A stretch of DNA of 64,000 nt from Methylomonas sp. LL1 (GTDB lineage Bacteria; Pseudomonadota; Gammaproteobacteria; Methylococcales; Methylomonadaceae), in the NCBI RefSeq assembly GCF_015711015.1, contig NZ_CP064653.1:4526001-4590000 (forward strand), in the 5' to 3' direction. Below, piece by piece: positions 17,095-25,901 of the stretch. Under the pieces are notes generated by a model that searched no databases, was not told where the DNA came from, and worked only from the letters and a program-made list of their open reading frames with translations. The first letter of the stretch is position 1; the number at the start of each line of letters is the position of its first letter. A program made the position numbers and the translations under genes.

Positions 17095-18987
17095 ATGTGC
17101 GGCATAGTCGGTATTTTTGATATTCATGGCAAAACCGAAATAGACCGCGATTTGCTGTCGCGGATGAACGAATCGCAATTCCATCGCGGTCCGGATGAAG
17201 GCGGTTTGCATACCGAGTCCGGCTTGGGGTTTGGACACCGGCGTTTGTCGATTATCGATTTATCCAGCGGCCAACAGCCGATGCACAGCCAGGATGGCAA
17301 TGTGGTGCTGACCTATAACGGCGAAGTCTATAATTTCCCCGAGTTGCGGGAAGAGTTACAAACTTTGGGTTACCACTTCCGAACCCACTGCGATACCGAA
17401 GTCATCCTATACGCCTGGCAGGCCTGGGGCGAAGCATGTGTAGACAGATTGCGCGGCATGTTTGCCTTTGCGATTTGGGACCGCGCGCAACAAGTTCTGT
17501 TTCTGGCCCGCGACCGCTTGGGCATCAAACCCTTGTTTTATACGCAATTGCCGAACGGCCAATTTATTTTCGGTTCCGAACTCAAGGCTCTGAACCTGCA
17601 TCCGCTATTACCCAAAACCATCGAGCCAACGGCAATTGAAGATTATTTTGGCTTTGGTTACATCCCCGACCCGAAAACTATTTACCAAGGTGTATATAAA
17701 CTGGAGCCAGGTTATTGCTTAAGCATTAAACGAGGGCAGCAATCCTGGAAGCCACGGCAATATTGGGATGTAAAGTTCGACTCATCGCAAAATCGCGGTG
17801 TCGATGAAGCCGGACAGGAATTGATCGAGCGTTTGCGGGAGGCGGTCAAAATCCGGATGGTAGCGGATGTGCCGCTCGGGGCCTTTTTGTCGGGCGGCGT
17901 CGATTCCAGTGCCGTGGTCGCGTTGATGGCGGGCTTGTCGCCCGATCCGGTCAATACGTGCTCGATTTCTTTTGGCGATCCGAAATTTAACGAATCCCAA
18001 TTCGCGGCCCAAGTGGCGGAGCGCTACCATACCGCGCATCGGGTAGAGCAGGTCGATCCGGACGATTTTAGCTTGATTGATCAATTATCCGGTTTATATG
18101 ACGAACCCTATGCCGATAGCTCTGCCTTGCCGACCTATCGGGTATGTGAGCTAGCCAAGAAACAGGTTACCGTGGTGTTGTCCGGCGATGGTGGTGATGA
18201 AAATCTGGCGGGTTATCGGCGGCATCGCTGGCATACCTATGAAGACAGAATGCGCGCTTTGTTGCCGGATGCCGTGCGAGTACCGCTGTTTTCCACATTG
18301 GGGCGTATTTATCCCAAGCTGGATTGGGCGCCGAAGGTTCTGCGGGCTAAATCGACATTGGAATCCATCGGTCGCGATTCGATGGCCGGCTATTTTCATA
18401 GTGTTTCGGTGATGTCCAATGAAATGCGCAATCAGTTATTCAGCGCTCAGTTAAAAAGCCAATTGCAGGGTTATCAAGCCATCGAAGTCTTTCGACGATA
18501 TCGTGATCAAGCCCCGGAGCATCCATTGTCCATGGTGCAATATTTGGACTTGAAAACCTATTTGCCAGGCGATATTCTGACCAAAGTCGACCGGGCCAGC
18601 ATGGCGCACGCGCTGGAAGTTCGGGTGCCGCTACTCGATCATAAATTAGTGGAATGGATGGCGACTTTGGCGCCTGACTTGAAGCTGAATGGTCGCGAAG
18701 GCAAATATCTGTTTAAAAAATCGTTGGAAGTCTATTTGCCCAACGATATTCTTTATCGGCCGAAAATGGGCTTTTCCGTGCCGCTCGCTAGTTGGTTCAG
18801 AGGGCCGTTAAAACAACGTGTACAACAGGCATTATTAGGCGATACACTGCGAAAAACCGGCTGGTTCGATGACGCATTTTTACAACATATTGTTACCCAG
18901 CATCAGGCCGGGTTAAGAGATTACAGTGCGCCTATCTGGTCACTGCTGATGTTTGAAGCATTTTTGAGAAACAACCTTGGTCAATAA
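17095..18987 (+). CDS. XrtA/PEP-CTERM system amidotransferase (asparagine-synthase-like)
   Basis: A 630-residue class II glutamine amidotransferase: catalytic Cys2 in 'MCGIVGIFD', glutaminase motifs 'HRGPDEGG', 'LTYNGEVYNF' and 'CDTEVILYAW', then the ATP-pyrophosphatase domain with 'GAFLSGGVDSSAVVALM' and 'VVLSGDGGDENLAGYRRH'. Both halves are intact, unlike the paralogue at 25902. It is the standard AsnB-like gene of exosortase-A loci, likely amidating a carboxyl group on the polymer or on a protein. It lies 21 bases after the glycosyltransferase with an AGAGA-type ribosome site, and ends the conserved core of the cluster. Confidence 0.92.
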   Translation: MCGIVGIFDIHGKTEIDRDLLSRMNESQFHRGPDEGGLHTESGLGFGHRRLSIIDLSSGQQPMHSQDGNVVLTYNGEVYNFPELREELQTLGYHFRTHCDTEVILYAWQAWGEACVDRLRGMFAFAIWDRAQQVLFLARDRLGIKPLFYTQLPNGQFIFGSELKALNLHPLLPKTIEPTAIEDYFGFGYIPDPKTIYQGVYKLEPGYCLSIKRGQQSWKPRQYWDVKFDSSQNRGVDEAGQELIERLREAVKIRMVADVPLGAFLSGGVDSSAVVALMAGLSPDPVNTCSISFGDPKFNESQFAAQVAERYHTAHRVEQVDPDDFSLIDQLSGLYDEPYADSSALPTYRVCELAKKQVTVVLSGDGGDENLAGYRRHRWHTYEDRMRALLPDAVRVPLFSTLGRIYPKLDWAPKVLRAKSTLESIGRDSMAGYFHSVSVMSNEMRNQLFSAQLKSQLQGYQAIEVFRRYRDQAPEHPLSMVQYLDLKTYLPGDILTKVDRASMAHALEVRVPLLDHKLVEWMATLAPDLKLNGREGKYLFKKSLEVYLPNDILYRPKMGFSVPLASWFRGPLKQRVQQALLGDTLRKTGWFDDAFLQHIVTQHQAGLRDYSAPIWSLLMFEAFLRNNLGQ

Positions 18988-19031
18988 GTGTTTTAGGTGA
19001 GTAATCTGTACAACGGTGCAATAGACAGGCA

Positions 19032-19060
19032 TTGAGTGTTTTGCTAGAGTGTGACATAGT
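19032..19060 (+). promoter_or_regulatory. Candidate sigma-70 promoter before the PqqD/HprK module
   Basis: TTGAGT at 19032-19037 and CATAGT at 19055-19060 are separated by 17 bases, the ideal spacing, in the only sizeable gap (99 bases) between the amidotransferase and the next gene. The -35 is 5/6 and the -10 is 4/6 to consensus. If used, it would give the 19087-22076 module its own transcription start. Sequence match only. Confidence 0.35.
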
Positions 19061-19086
19061 TCAAATTTTATTAAAGGCGATTCGAT

Positions 19087-19788
19087 ATGAGTGCGGAAAA
19101 TAAGAAAGTAGTCAGGCCGGACGAAAGCCGAAATTCTAACCTAGCGGTTGATAAATCACGGCGCTCGTTTTCTAAAGCAGGTGTAGTGGCACCGGTTATC
19201 ATGACATTGACCAGCAAAACCGCCTTGGGAGGTGTTTATCAATGTACTATTTCCGGGATACAGTCAGGCAATCAGTCAAGCCACCCCGGCGACTACGATT
19301 GTGGCGTGGGCTTTTCGCCGGGTGGTTGGCGGCAAAATGCAGTCAAAACAGGCAACCAGGACGGCAATCTCAATCAATGGTGCTTGGCCAGCGTTAATCC
19401 CTTTACCATTAGACGGATAAGAATAAATGGCTCGTACGTTAAACAAGTCTCCTATAAAGGCGAATGGAAGTCGGGGGGGGACTGGACTGAAATATACAAT
19501 ACTATAAAGACTAAATTCGGTTCTGGGGCGTTAGCGACAACCTTTCAGTTTATATTTGGTAGCAGCAGCTTCGGCGATACGTCTATGTGGGATATGCTCG
19601 ACAAATATGATGGTAGTTTGGAGTTTCATGCGATTGCCGACTATCTTAACGCGGCATTAAATCAAGCGACAGGCGCATTTAATCCTGTCTATGAAGATAT
19701 TACTCCCGCGTATATTGTCAGCATATACAATAGTACGACTCTATCGGCCACACAGAAAAAAGAATATTTCGAGCTTATTCATCATTGA
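19087..19788 (+). CDS. Tat-signal hypothetical protein, candidate substrate of the PqqD/HprK module
   Basis: A 233-residue protein of unknown function. Near residue 24 it carries 'SRRSFSKAG', a good twin-arginine motif, followed by a weakly hydrophobic stretch 'VVAPVIMTLTSKTALG', so it is probably exported folded. The mature part is rich in Gly, Ser, Asn, Tyr and Thr with three Cys in the first half (YQC, YDC, QWC) and no domain I recognise. AAAGGCG precedes the start. It sits 30 bases before a PqqD-like gene, where a modified precursor would be expected. A role as the substrate of the downstream kinase and nucleotidyltransferase is inference from position; it could equally be a matrix protein. 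Confidence 0.6.
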   Translation: MSAENKKVVRPDESRNSNLAVDKSRRSFSKAGVVAPVIMTLTSKTALGGVYQCTISGIQSGNQSSHPGDYDCGVGFSPGGWRQNAVKTGNQDGNLNQWCLASVNPFTIRRIRINGSYVKQVSYKGEWKSGGDWTEIYNTIKTKFGSGALATTFQFIFGSSSFGDTSMWDMLDKYDGSLEFHAIADYLNAALNQATGAFNPVYEDITPAYIVSIYNSTTLSATQKKEYFELIHH

Positions 19789-19818
19789 TAAGCCTAATTT
19801 ATGAATTATTGAAAGGAT

Positions 19819-20088
19819 ATGGCGGCTTCATTATACCGGCCGTTTACCAAGTTCGATGTTGAGGTCTGTTTAATCGATCGGGAATGGTTGTTGTACCATA
19901 CAGGGACCGGGCAAACGCATCGTTTAAACGGTGTTGTCGCGGATGTTTTTAATCAGGTGCGGATTGCGGCTAGCCCGGTTGATGTCGAGAGTTTGAAGTT
20001 AACAATGTCCGGCTTAATAGAAACTGACGAAATAATGAGGATTCTGGAATCTTTATTAGCCTTATATCTGATCGAAAGTGTCGTTTAG
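19819..20088 (+). CDS. PqqD-family peptide chaperone (HPr-rel-A system type)
   Basis: An 89-residue protein with the PqqD winged-helix layout: 'WLLYHTGTGQTHRLNGVVADVF' (two strands and the helix containing the family's L-N) and a C-terminal helix-strand 'IMRILESLLALYLIESVV'. PqqD-like domains bind leader peptides of ribosomally made, modified peptides. 'GAAAGGAT' gives a good ribosome site. The next gene starts inside its last codons (GTG 20078). The PqqD / HprK-like / nucleotidyltransferase trio is a conserved set in exosortase-bearing genomes. Confidence 0.75.
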   Translation: MAASLYRPFTKFDVEVCLIDREWLLYHTGTGQTHRLNGVVADVFNQVRIAASPVDVESLKLTMSGLIETDEIMRILESLLALYLIESVV

Positions 20089-20995
20089 TTTGGCAGTCTC
20101 AAATTTTACAAAAGACAAAAGCTCGGCTTTTGTACTTCGGATTGGGCCTTTTAGCGTTCGAGTGGATTCGGAGATTGAATCGGTTCAAAAGGGGATTAGT
20201 CAGTTATATTCGGATTATCCAAGACTAACCCCCAATGTCTTTTGCGATTTTTACGTCAGAGTGTTTCCCCCTTCCGGGCTAAGGCGGTTTTTTCGAAAAC
20301 AAGTGTTGTTTGCTTTCGATCAGTTTGTACCGTTCAAACCCTTGCCTTATGCACAAGCCTTCCCGTTTTTTGAATGGGGGCTTAATTGGTGCATATCCGG
20401 TTATTCACATCAATTTTTAATTATTCATGCCGCTGTCGTTGAAAAGCACGGTAATGCCCTGATTTTGCCAGGTACTCCCGGTTCCGGAAAAAGTACTTTG
20501 TGTGCCGCTTTGATCAATAAAGGTTGGCGATTGTTGTCTGACGAGTTAACGCTGATAGATTGTCAGACTGGACTCATTACGCCCGTGCCGCGTCCTGTCA
20601 GTTTGAAAAATCAATCGATAGAGTTGATTGCCAATGCTTTTCCCCATAATCAGTTTAGTTCCGTTGTACACGATACCTTGAAAGGCTCGGTTACCCTGAT
20701 GAAACCGCCGGCAGAGTCGATCTCAAGGGCCGATGAAATTGCGGCGCCTTGTCTGGTGGTCTTTCCCAAATTCCAGCACCAGTCCAGCTTAAATTTGACA
20801 GCATTACCTAAAGCGGAAGCCTTCATGAAGTTGGCGGACTTATCTTTTAATTACAGCGTATTGGGAGCGGAAGGCTTCTCTCTGTTGGCTGACTTGGTTG
20901 AAAGATGCCGTGTTTATGATTTTGTTTACGACGGAAATTTCGATCAAGCATCGGATTGTTTTGAACAATTACTGGGCGATTTTGGGCGTGGGTAA
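20078..20995 (+). CDS. HprK-related kinase A
   Basis: A 305-residue protein related to the C-terminal domain of HPr Ser kinase: 'IIHAAVVEKHGNALILPGTPGSGKSTLCAAL' region with the Walker A loop G-T-P-G-S-G-K-S-T at about residues 131-140, then 'WRLLSDELTLID' (Walker B-like) and 'RPVSLKNQS'. HprK homologues in lasso-peptide clusters phosphorylate the precursor's C-terminal Ser; here the target is unknown. It overlaps the PqqD gene by 11 bases and the nucleotidyltransferase by 8, so the three are translationally coupled. GTG start; no alternative ATG is near. Confidence 0.82.
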   Translation: MSFSLAVSNFTKDKSSAFVLRIGPFSVRVDSEIESVQKGISQLYSDYPRLTPNVFCDFYVRVFPPSGLRRFFRKQVLFAFDQFVPFKPLPYAQAFPFFEWGLNWCISGYSHQFLIIHAAVVEKHGNALILPGTPGSGKSTLCAALINKGWRLLSDELTLIDCQTGLITPVPRPVSLKNQSIELIANAFPHNQFSSVVHDTLKGSVTLMKPPAESISRADEIAAPCLVVFPKFQHQSSLNLTALPKAEAFMKLADLSFNYSVLGAEGFSLLADLVERCRVYDFVYDGNFDQASDCFEQLLGDFGRG

Positions 20996-22076
20996 TATTC
21001 CATCGAAATTACTGGTTAACCAGTTGATAGTTTATAAAAATACTATCCAGCTTTCAGATGAGGAATGGGAGTTACTGCTACGACAGGCGCGAGCCGCCGG
21101 AGTTATATCAAGGTTGGCTTTTTTTTGGAAAGAGTTTGGTTTATTGGCGCCGCCGAACTTTGTGGCGCCCCATCTTAACTCCGCCTATAAATACTGGATG
21201 TCGCAAAAACGCCTTGTTAACTGGGAACTCTACAACCTACAGCAGATATTTGAACAGTTACAACTTCCCTTGATCTTGCTCAAAGGCACTGCCTATTTAG
21301 CGGCGAATTTGAATGCCGGGTTGGGCCGGGTATTCAGTGATATAGATATCCTTGTGCCTAAGCATCGGTTACAAGATGTCAAAGAACGCCTGAAGTGGCA
21401 TGGTTGGTATCCGGAAAAAATGGACGGCTATGATCGTAGATACTATGAGCGTTGGATGCACGAATTGCCTCCGATGCGGCATGTTCAGCGCGGTACGACC
21501 TTAGATGTTCACCATAACATTCTCCCTGAAACCTGCACCTTATGCCCCGAAGCTGAACTGCTGCTGAAAGCGGCGGTTAAAATTCCAGGTAGTGATTGTT
21601 GGGTTTTAGCGCCTGAGGATATGATTTTGCATAGCGCCAGCCACTTGTTTTGGGGCGGTGAATTTGACAACGGATTACGTGATTTGAGTGACATGGATTT
21701 GTTATTGCGCGAATTTAGCCGTAACGATATGGGGTTTTGGCAAAAGCTTTTAGGTCGAGCCAATGTGTTGGGTATGGCTAGGCCGTTATTCTATGCCTTG
21801 CGATATAGCGTCAAAATGTTGCACACTCCGGTACCTGACGCAGTGTTGCAAAACCCTGCGCTTACGGTATCTGGTGGTTTTAAAAACCGGGTTATGGACA
21901 TGTTATTTATTCCGGCGTTGATGCCAATCCATCCGAGCTGCAGCGATCGCTGGACCGGTTTCGCTCGCTGGTTGTTGTACATTCGCTCCCATTGGTTGAA
22001 AATGCCGTGGTATTTGTTAATCCTGCATTTATCCAGAAAGGCCTGGATGCGATTGACAGGGAAAGAACAACACTAA
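20988..22076 (+). CDS. Nucleotidyltransferase family protein (NTP_transf_5 type)
   Basis: A 362-residue protein whose core 'LPLILLKGTAYLAANLNAGLGRVFSDIDILV' (about residues 93-123) is the signature of this nucleotidyltransferase family, with the S-D-x-D metal-binding pair. 'LDVHHNILPET' supplies a further conserved Asp/His region. Homologues accompany HprK-like kinases in lasso-peptide and exosortase loci and may add a nucleotide to the phosphorylated product. I chose GTG 20988, overlapping the kinase stop; the frame extends upstream only through TTG 20898 within the kinase gene. 47 bases without a hairpin separate it from the next glycosyltransferase. Confidence 0.8.
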   Translation: MGNIPSKLLVNQLIVYKNTIQLSDEEWELLLRQARAAGVISRLAFFWKEFGLLAPPNFVAPHLNSAYKYWMSQKRLVNWELYNLQQIFEQLQLPLILLKGTAYLAANLNAGLGRVFSDIDILVPKHRLQDVKERLKWHGWYPEKMDGYDRRYYERWMHELPPMRHVQRGTTLDVHHNILPETCTLCPEAELLLKAAVKIPGSDCWVLAPEDMILHSASHLFWGGEFDNGLRDLSDMDLLLREFSRNDMGFWQKLLGRANVLGMARPLFYALRYSVKMLHTPVPDAVLQNPALTVSGGFKNRVMDMLFIPALMPIHPSCSDRWTGFARWLLYIRSHWLKMPWYLLILHLSRKAWMRLTGKEQH

Positions 22077-22123
22077 CGGGCTGAAAATCGATAACCAGTC
22101 AAAATTTCATATCACTCCAATTC

Positions 22124-23335
22124 ATGAAAATACTGCATATTCTCGACCACTCGATTCCCTTGCATAGTGGCTATACCTTCCGTACACGCGCTATTCTGGA
22201 AGAGCAACGTAAGCTGGGTTGGGAAACTTTTCATGTCACTTCCGCCAAGCATGTCGGAGCTAGAGCGGAGGTTGAAACCGTTGATGGATTGACTTTTTAT
22301 CGCTCGGCGGAATCTGATGGGTTTTTTTCAAGGCTGCCGGTCCTCAACCAATGGGCCATTGTGCAAAGTTTGGAAAAGCGCCTGGATGAAATCATCCCGC
22401 AAATCAAGCCCGATGTGCTGCATGCGCATTCGCCGGCTCTGAATGGTCTGGCGGCTTTGAAAATGGCTAAAAAATATAATATTCCATTGGTCTACGAGTG
22501 CCGGGCTTTTTGGGAGGATGCTGCGGTCGATCATGGTACGACGCAGGAAGGCAGTTTGCGTTATCGAATCACCAAAGCCCTGGAAACTCATGTTTTCAAA
22601 CAGGCAGACGCGGTGACAACGATTTGCGAGGGCTTACGCAAGGACATCATAAGCCGAGGCCTGGCCGCGGAGAAAATTACCGTGATTCCCAATGCGGTCG
22701 ACATCGACAAGTTCAGTTTCGGCGAAAGCGCCGATCCCGATTTGGCGCGGCAATTGAAACTGGCTGGTAACACCGTGCTGGGATTCATCGGTTCCTTCTA
22801 TGCCTATGAAGGCTTGCTATTGTTACTGGATGCTCTGCCCGAGATTATTAAACAGCAGCCCAATGTTCGCTTGCTGTTGGTCGGCGGCGGGCCGCAACAA
22901 CAGGCAATCAACGATAAAATTGCCGCGCTGAGTTTGCACCAGCATGTGATTCAGGTTGGGCGTGTTCACCACGATCAGGTCCAGCGTTATTACAACTTGG
23001 TGGATATATTCGTGTATCCGCGTTTGTCGATGCGTCTGACCGATCTGGTGACGCCGTTGAAACCCCTGGAAGCCATGGCGCAAGGGCGGTTATTGGTGGC
23101 ATCCGACGTTGGCGGCCATCACGAACTGATTCGCGACCGGGAAACCGGTTATCTTTTCAAGGCCGGCGATCCAACCGCGTTGGCGCAAACCGTGTTGGAA
23201 GCATTGGCCGATCAACACAACTGGGACGAGATACGCCATGCCGGACGGCACTATGTGGAAGATGAGCGTAATTGGCGGCGGAGTGTGGCCAATTACCAGG
23301 CCGTGTATGCCAACGCGGTTAATGCCAAGAAATGA
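22124..23335 (+). CDS. Exosortase A-associated glycosyltransferase (TIGR04063-type)
   Basis: A 403-residue GT4 enzyme. 'MKILHILDHSIPLHSGYTFRT' is the characteristic N-terminus of the exosortase-linked family, and the C-terminal domain has 'TVIPNAVDIDKFSF', 'LGFIGSFYAYEGLLLLLDAL', 'LLVGGGPQ' and 'VYPRLSMRLTDLVTPLKPLEAMA'. It transfers a sugar in building the repeat unit. The stop overlaps the next start (ATGA), beginning a tightly packed four-gene run to 27686. Confidence 0.88.
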   Translation: MKILHILDHSIPLHSGYTFRTRAILEEQRKLGWETFHVTSAKHVGARAEVETVDGLTFYRSAESDGFFSRLPVLNQWAIVQSLEKRLDEIIPQIKPDVLHAHSPALNGLAALKMAKKYNIPLVYECRAFWEDAAVDHGTTQEGSLRYRITKALETHVFKQADAVTTICEGLRKDIISRGLAAEKITVIPNAVDIDKFSFGESADPDLARQLKLAGNTVLGFIGSFYAYEGLLLLLDALPEIIKQQPNVRLLLVGGGPQQQAINDKIAALSLHQHVIQVGRVHHDQVQRYYNLVDIFVYPRLSMRLTDLVTPLKPLEAMAQGRLLVASDVGGHHELIRDRETGYLFKAGDPTALAQTVLEALADQHNWDEIRHAGRHYVEDERNWRRSVANYQAVYANAVNAKK

Positions 23336-24537
23336 CCGACAAAACACCCAGGCTGCTAGTATTTTGCTCGTTGTATCCGAGCCAGGTCAGGGCCAATGCC
23401 GGCTTATTCATTCGCGAACGCATGAGCCGAGTCGCGGAGCATAGCCCCTTGGTCGTGGTGTCGCCGGTGCCCTGGTTTCCGCTGCAAGGCCTGGTGCGCC
23501 TTTTCAAGCCCGGCTATCGCCCGCAACCGGCGAGTTACGAGCAGCAAAACGGTATTGATGTGTATTTTCCCCGTTTTCTGGCTATACCTGGCCTGTTTCG
23601 CACCTTGGATGGGTTTTTGATGGCCGTTGGAGCCTTACCGCTGTTGTTCAGGTTAAAAAAAGACTTTGCTTATAATCTGATCGATGCACATTTTGCCTAT
23701 CCCGATGGCTATGCGGCTACCTGGTTGGGCTGTTGGTTCAGGGTGCCAGTGACGATAACTTTACGTGGCACGGAAGTCCCGTTGTCTAAAATCCCCGGCC
23801 GTCGAGAGCGATTGTTGAAAGCCCTGCAGCGTGCGGCAAGAATATTTTCGGTGTCGGAATCGTTGAAACGACATGTGGTTGAACTGGGCGCCGATTCCGA
23901 AAAGATTGCGGTGATCGGCAATGGCGTCGATACGACGAAATTCTTTGCTATCGATAAATCCGAAGCACGTCGCCGACTGCAACTTGCCGAAGACGCACAG
24001 GTATTAATCTCGGTGGGCGGTTTGGTCGATAGAAAGGGGTTTCATCGTGTCATCGAAATACTGCCCGGTTTGTTGGAAAAACATCCAAAATTAGTTTATT
24101 TGATCGTAGGTGGCGCCAGTCCCGAAGGAAACAATCGCGCCAAATTGGAACAGTTGGTCGAATCGCTCGGCTTGAGGCAACAGGTGCGCTTTTTAGGTGC
24201 AATGGCTTCCGAGGATTTGCATGTTCCATTGTCGGCCGCCGACGTCTTCGTGTTGGCCACTGCAAATGAAGGTTGGGCCAATGTATTTTTGGAGGCAATG
24301 GCTTGTGGATTGCCGGTGGTAACCACCGATGTCGGCGGCAATCGTGAGGTGGTATCCAATTCGACGCTGGGTACAATTGTGCCATTTGGCGATTCCGATG
24401 CGTTATCGCGAGCAACCGACGATGCCTTGAACCGAAATTGGAAGCGTCAAACGATCATGGCTTATGCGGCGGATAACGCCTGGGATAAACGGGTTGCGCT
24501 ATTGCTTGCGGAATTTAACAAATTGGTAAATCGATGA
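23332..24537 (+). CDS. Glycosyltransferase family 4 protein
   Basis: A 401-residue GT-B enzyme: N-terminal 'LLVFCSLYPSQVRANAGLFIRERM', mid 'DAHFAYPDGYAATWLG' and 'TLRGTEVP', then 'VIGNGVDTTKFF', 'LISVGGLVDRKGFHRVIE' and 'ATANEGWANVFLEAMACGLPVVTTDVGGNREVV'. The donor-binding E-x7-E is visible. It overlaps both neighbours by four bases and so belongs to the same translationally coupled set; sugar specificity cannot be read from the sequence. Confidence 0.88.
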   Translation: MTDKTPRLLVFCSLYPSQVRANAGLFIRERMSRVAEHSPLVVVSPVPWFPLQGLVRLFKPGYRPQPASYEQQNGIDVYFPRFLAIPGLFRTLDGFLMAVGALPLLFRLKKDFAYNLIDAHFAYPDGYAATWLGCWFRVPVTITLRGTEVPLSKIPGRRERLLKALQRAARIFSVSESLKRHVVELGADSEKIAVIGNGVDTTKFFAIDKSEARRRLQLAEDAQVLISVGGLVDRKGFHRVIEILPGLLEKHPKLVYLIVGGASPEGNNRAKLEQLVESLGLRQQVRFLGAMASEDLHVPLSAADVFVLATANEGWANVFLEAMACGLPVVTTDVGGNREVVSNSTLGTIVPFGDSDALSRATDDALNRNWKRQTIMAYAADNAWDKRVALLLAEFNKLVNR

Positions 24538-25886
24538 GTCTCTACACCTCTTTTTGCTCGGCAGTGATATTCCCTCTGCACGAAGCGCTAAAAAAACATA
24601 GCACGGTCAAGGTTCGCCGCGACATGGAGCAAAGCCAGTGGCTGAATCGCGATGAAATACGCCTATTACAGTTGAAAAAATTAAAGGCATTTCTGGCCGA
24701 TGTGCAAAGCCATGTGCCTTATTATAAAAATCTTTTTGGGCAAACTGGTTTCGATCCGGAGGCTATCGATAATCTGGAACAATTAGCCGATTTGCCCTTA
24801 CTAGCCAAATCGGAAATCCGGGCGCATTTGGCCGATATGAAGGCTGATGATGCTGTGGGATTATCGCGTTTTAATACCGGCGGCTCCAGCGGTGAGCCGT
24901 TAATTTTTTATATCGGGAATCTCCGGGTCAGCCATGACGTGGCCGCCAAATGGCGGGCGACGCGGTGGTGGGGTGTCGACATAGGCGATCCCGAAGCAGT
25001 CATTTGGGGTTCGCCGATCGAGCTTGGCGCGCAGGATAAAATCCGACTGTTGCGCGATAAATTGCTCAGAACCCATTTGATTCCGGCATTTGAAATGTCG
25101 CCGGAAAAGCTCGATGGTTTTATACGACAAATTCAACGCATTCGACCTAAGATGTTGTTCGGTTATCCGTCCGCCTTGGCGCATATTGCATCTCATGCCG
25201 AGAAAAATGGTATTGCGTTGGATAATCTCGGTATCAAGGTTGCCTTTGTTACATCCGAACGGCTGTACGACCATCAGCGGGAAAAAATCGAAAGTGTATT
25301 TGCTTGCCCTGTTGCCAACGGTTATGGCGGCCGTGACGCCGGGTTCATTGCCCATCAGTGTCCGCAAGGCGGAATGCATATCACGGCGGAGGACGTCATC
25401 GTCGAAATCGTCGATGCGCAAGGCCGGGTGTTGCCGGCGGGCGAATTGGGTGAAATTGTTGTGACCCATTTGGCTACCCGCGATTTTCCGTTCATTCGTT
25501 ACCGTACCGGTGATATGGGTATCTTGTCGGATAAGATCTGCGCTTGCGGCCGAGGCTTACCGTTGTTGGACGAAATTCAGGGGCGCACAACCGATTTTGT
25601 CGTGGCTCGGGATGGTACGGTGCTACACGGTTTGGCATTGATCTATGTGCTGCGCGATCTGGAAGGCGTCGATGCGTTTAAGATTATCCAGGACAGCCTG
25701 GATAAAACCACGGTACAGATTGTCAGGACCGATTGTTACCAAGCTTCTATAGCAGAGGAAAAAATTGTCGGCGAATTTAAAAAGCGGCTGGGCGCGGCGG
25801 TTAATATCGGCATCGAATACACCGATTTCATTGCCAAGGAACGATCCGGCAAATTCAGGTATGTAATCAGTCATGTCAGTCCATAA
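24534..25886 (+). CDS. Phenylacetate-CoA ligase/CapK-like adenylate-forming protein
   Basis: A 450-residue member of the PaaK/CapK adenylation family: 'DLPLLAKSEIRAHL' near the N-terminus, phosphate-binding loop 'FNTGGSSGEPLIFY' (about residues 113-126), 'NGYGGRDAGFIAHQC', and 'IRYRTGDMG' plus a C-terminal subdomain ending 'KERSGKFRYVIS'. Homologues are common in capsule and EPS clusters, where they probably activate a carboxylate for polymer decoration; the substrate is not known. It overlaps the glycosyltransferase stop by four bases. Confidence 0.82.
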   Translation: MSLYTSFCSAVIFPLHEALKKHSTVKVRRDMEQSQWLNRDEIRLLQLKKLKAFLADVQSHVPYYKNLFGQTGFDPEAIDNLEQLADLPLLAKSEIRAHLADMKADDAVGLSRFNTGGSSGEPLIFYIGNLRVSHDVAAKWRATRWWGVDIGDPEAVIWGSPIELGAQDKIRLLRDKLLRTHLIPAFEMSPEKLDGFIRQIQRIRPKMLFGYPSALAHIASHAEKNGIALDNLGIKVAFVTSERLYDHQREKIESVFACPVANGYGGRDAGFIAHQCPQGGMHITAEDVIVEIVDAQGRVLPAGELGEIVVTHLATRDFPFIRYRTGDMGILSDKICACGRGLPLLDEIQGRTTDFVVARDGTVLHGLALIYVLRDLEGVDAFKIIQDSLDKTTVQIVRTDCYQASIAEEKIVGEFKKRLGAAVNIGIEYTDFIAKERSGKFRYVISHVSP

Positions 25887-25901
25887 CTCACTAGAATAAC
25901 A

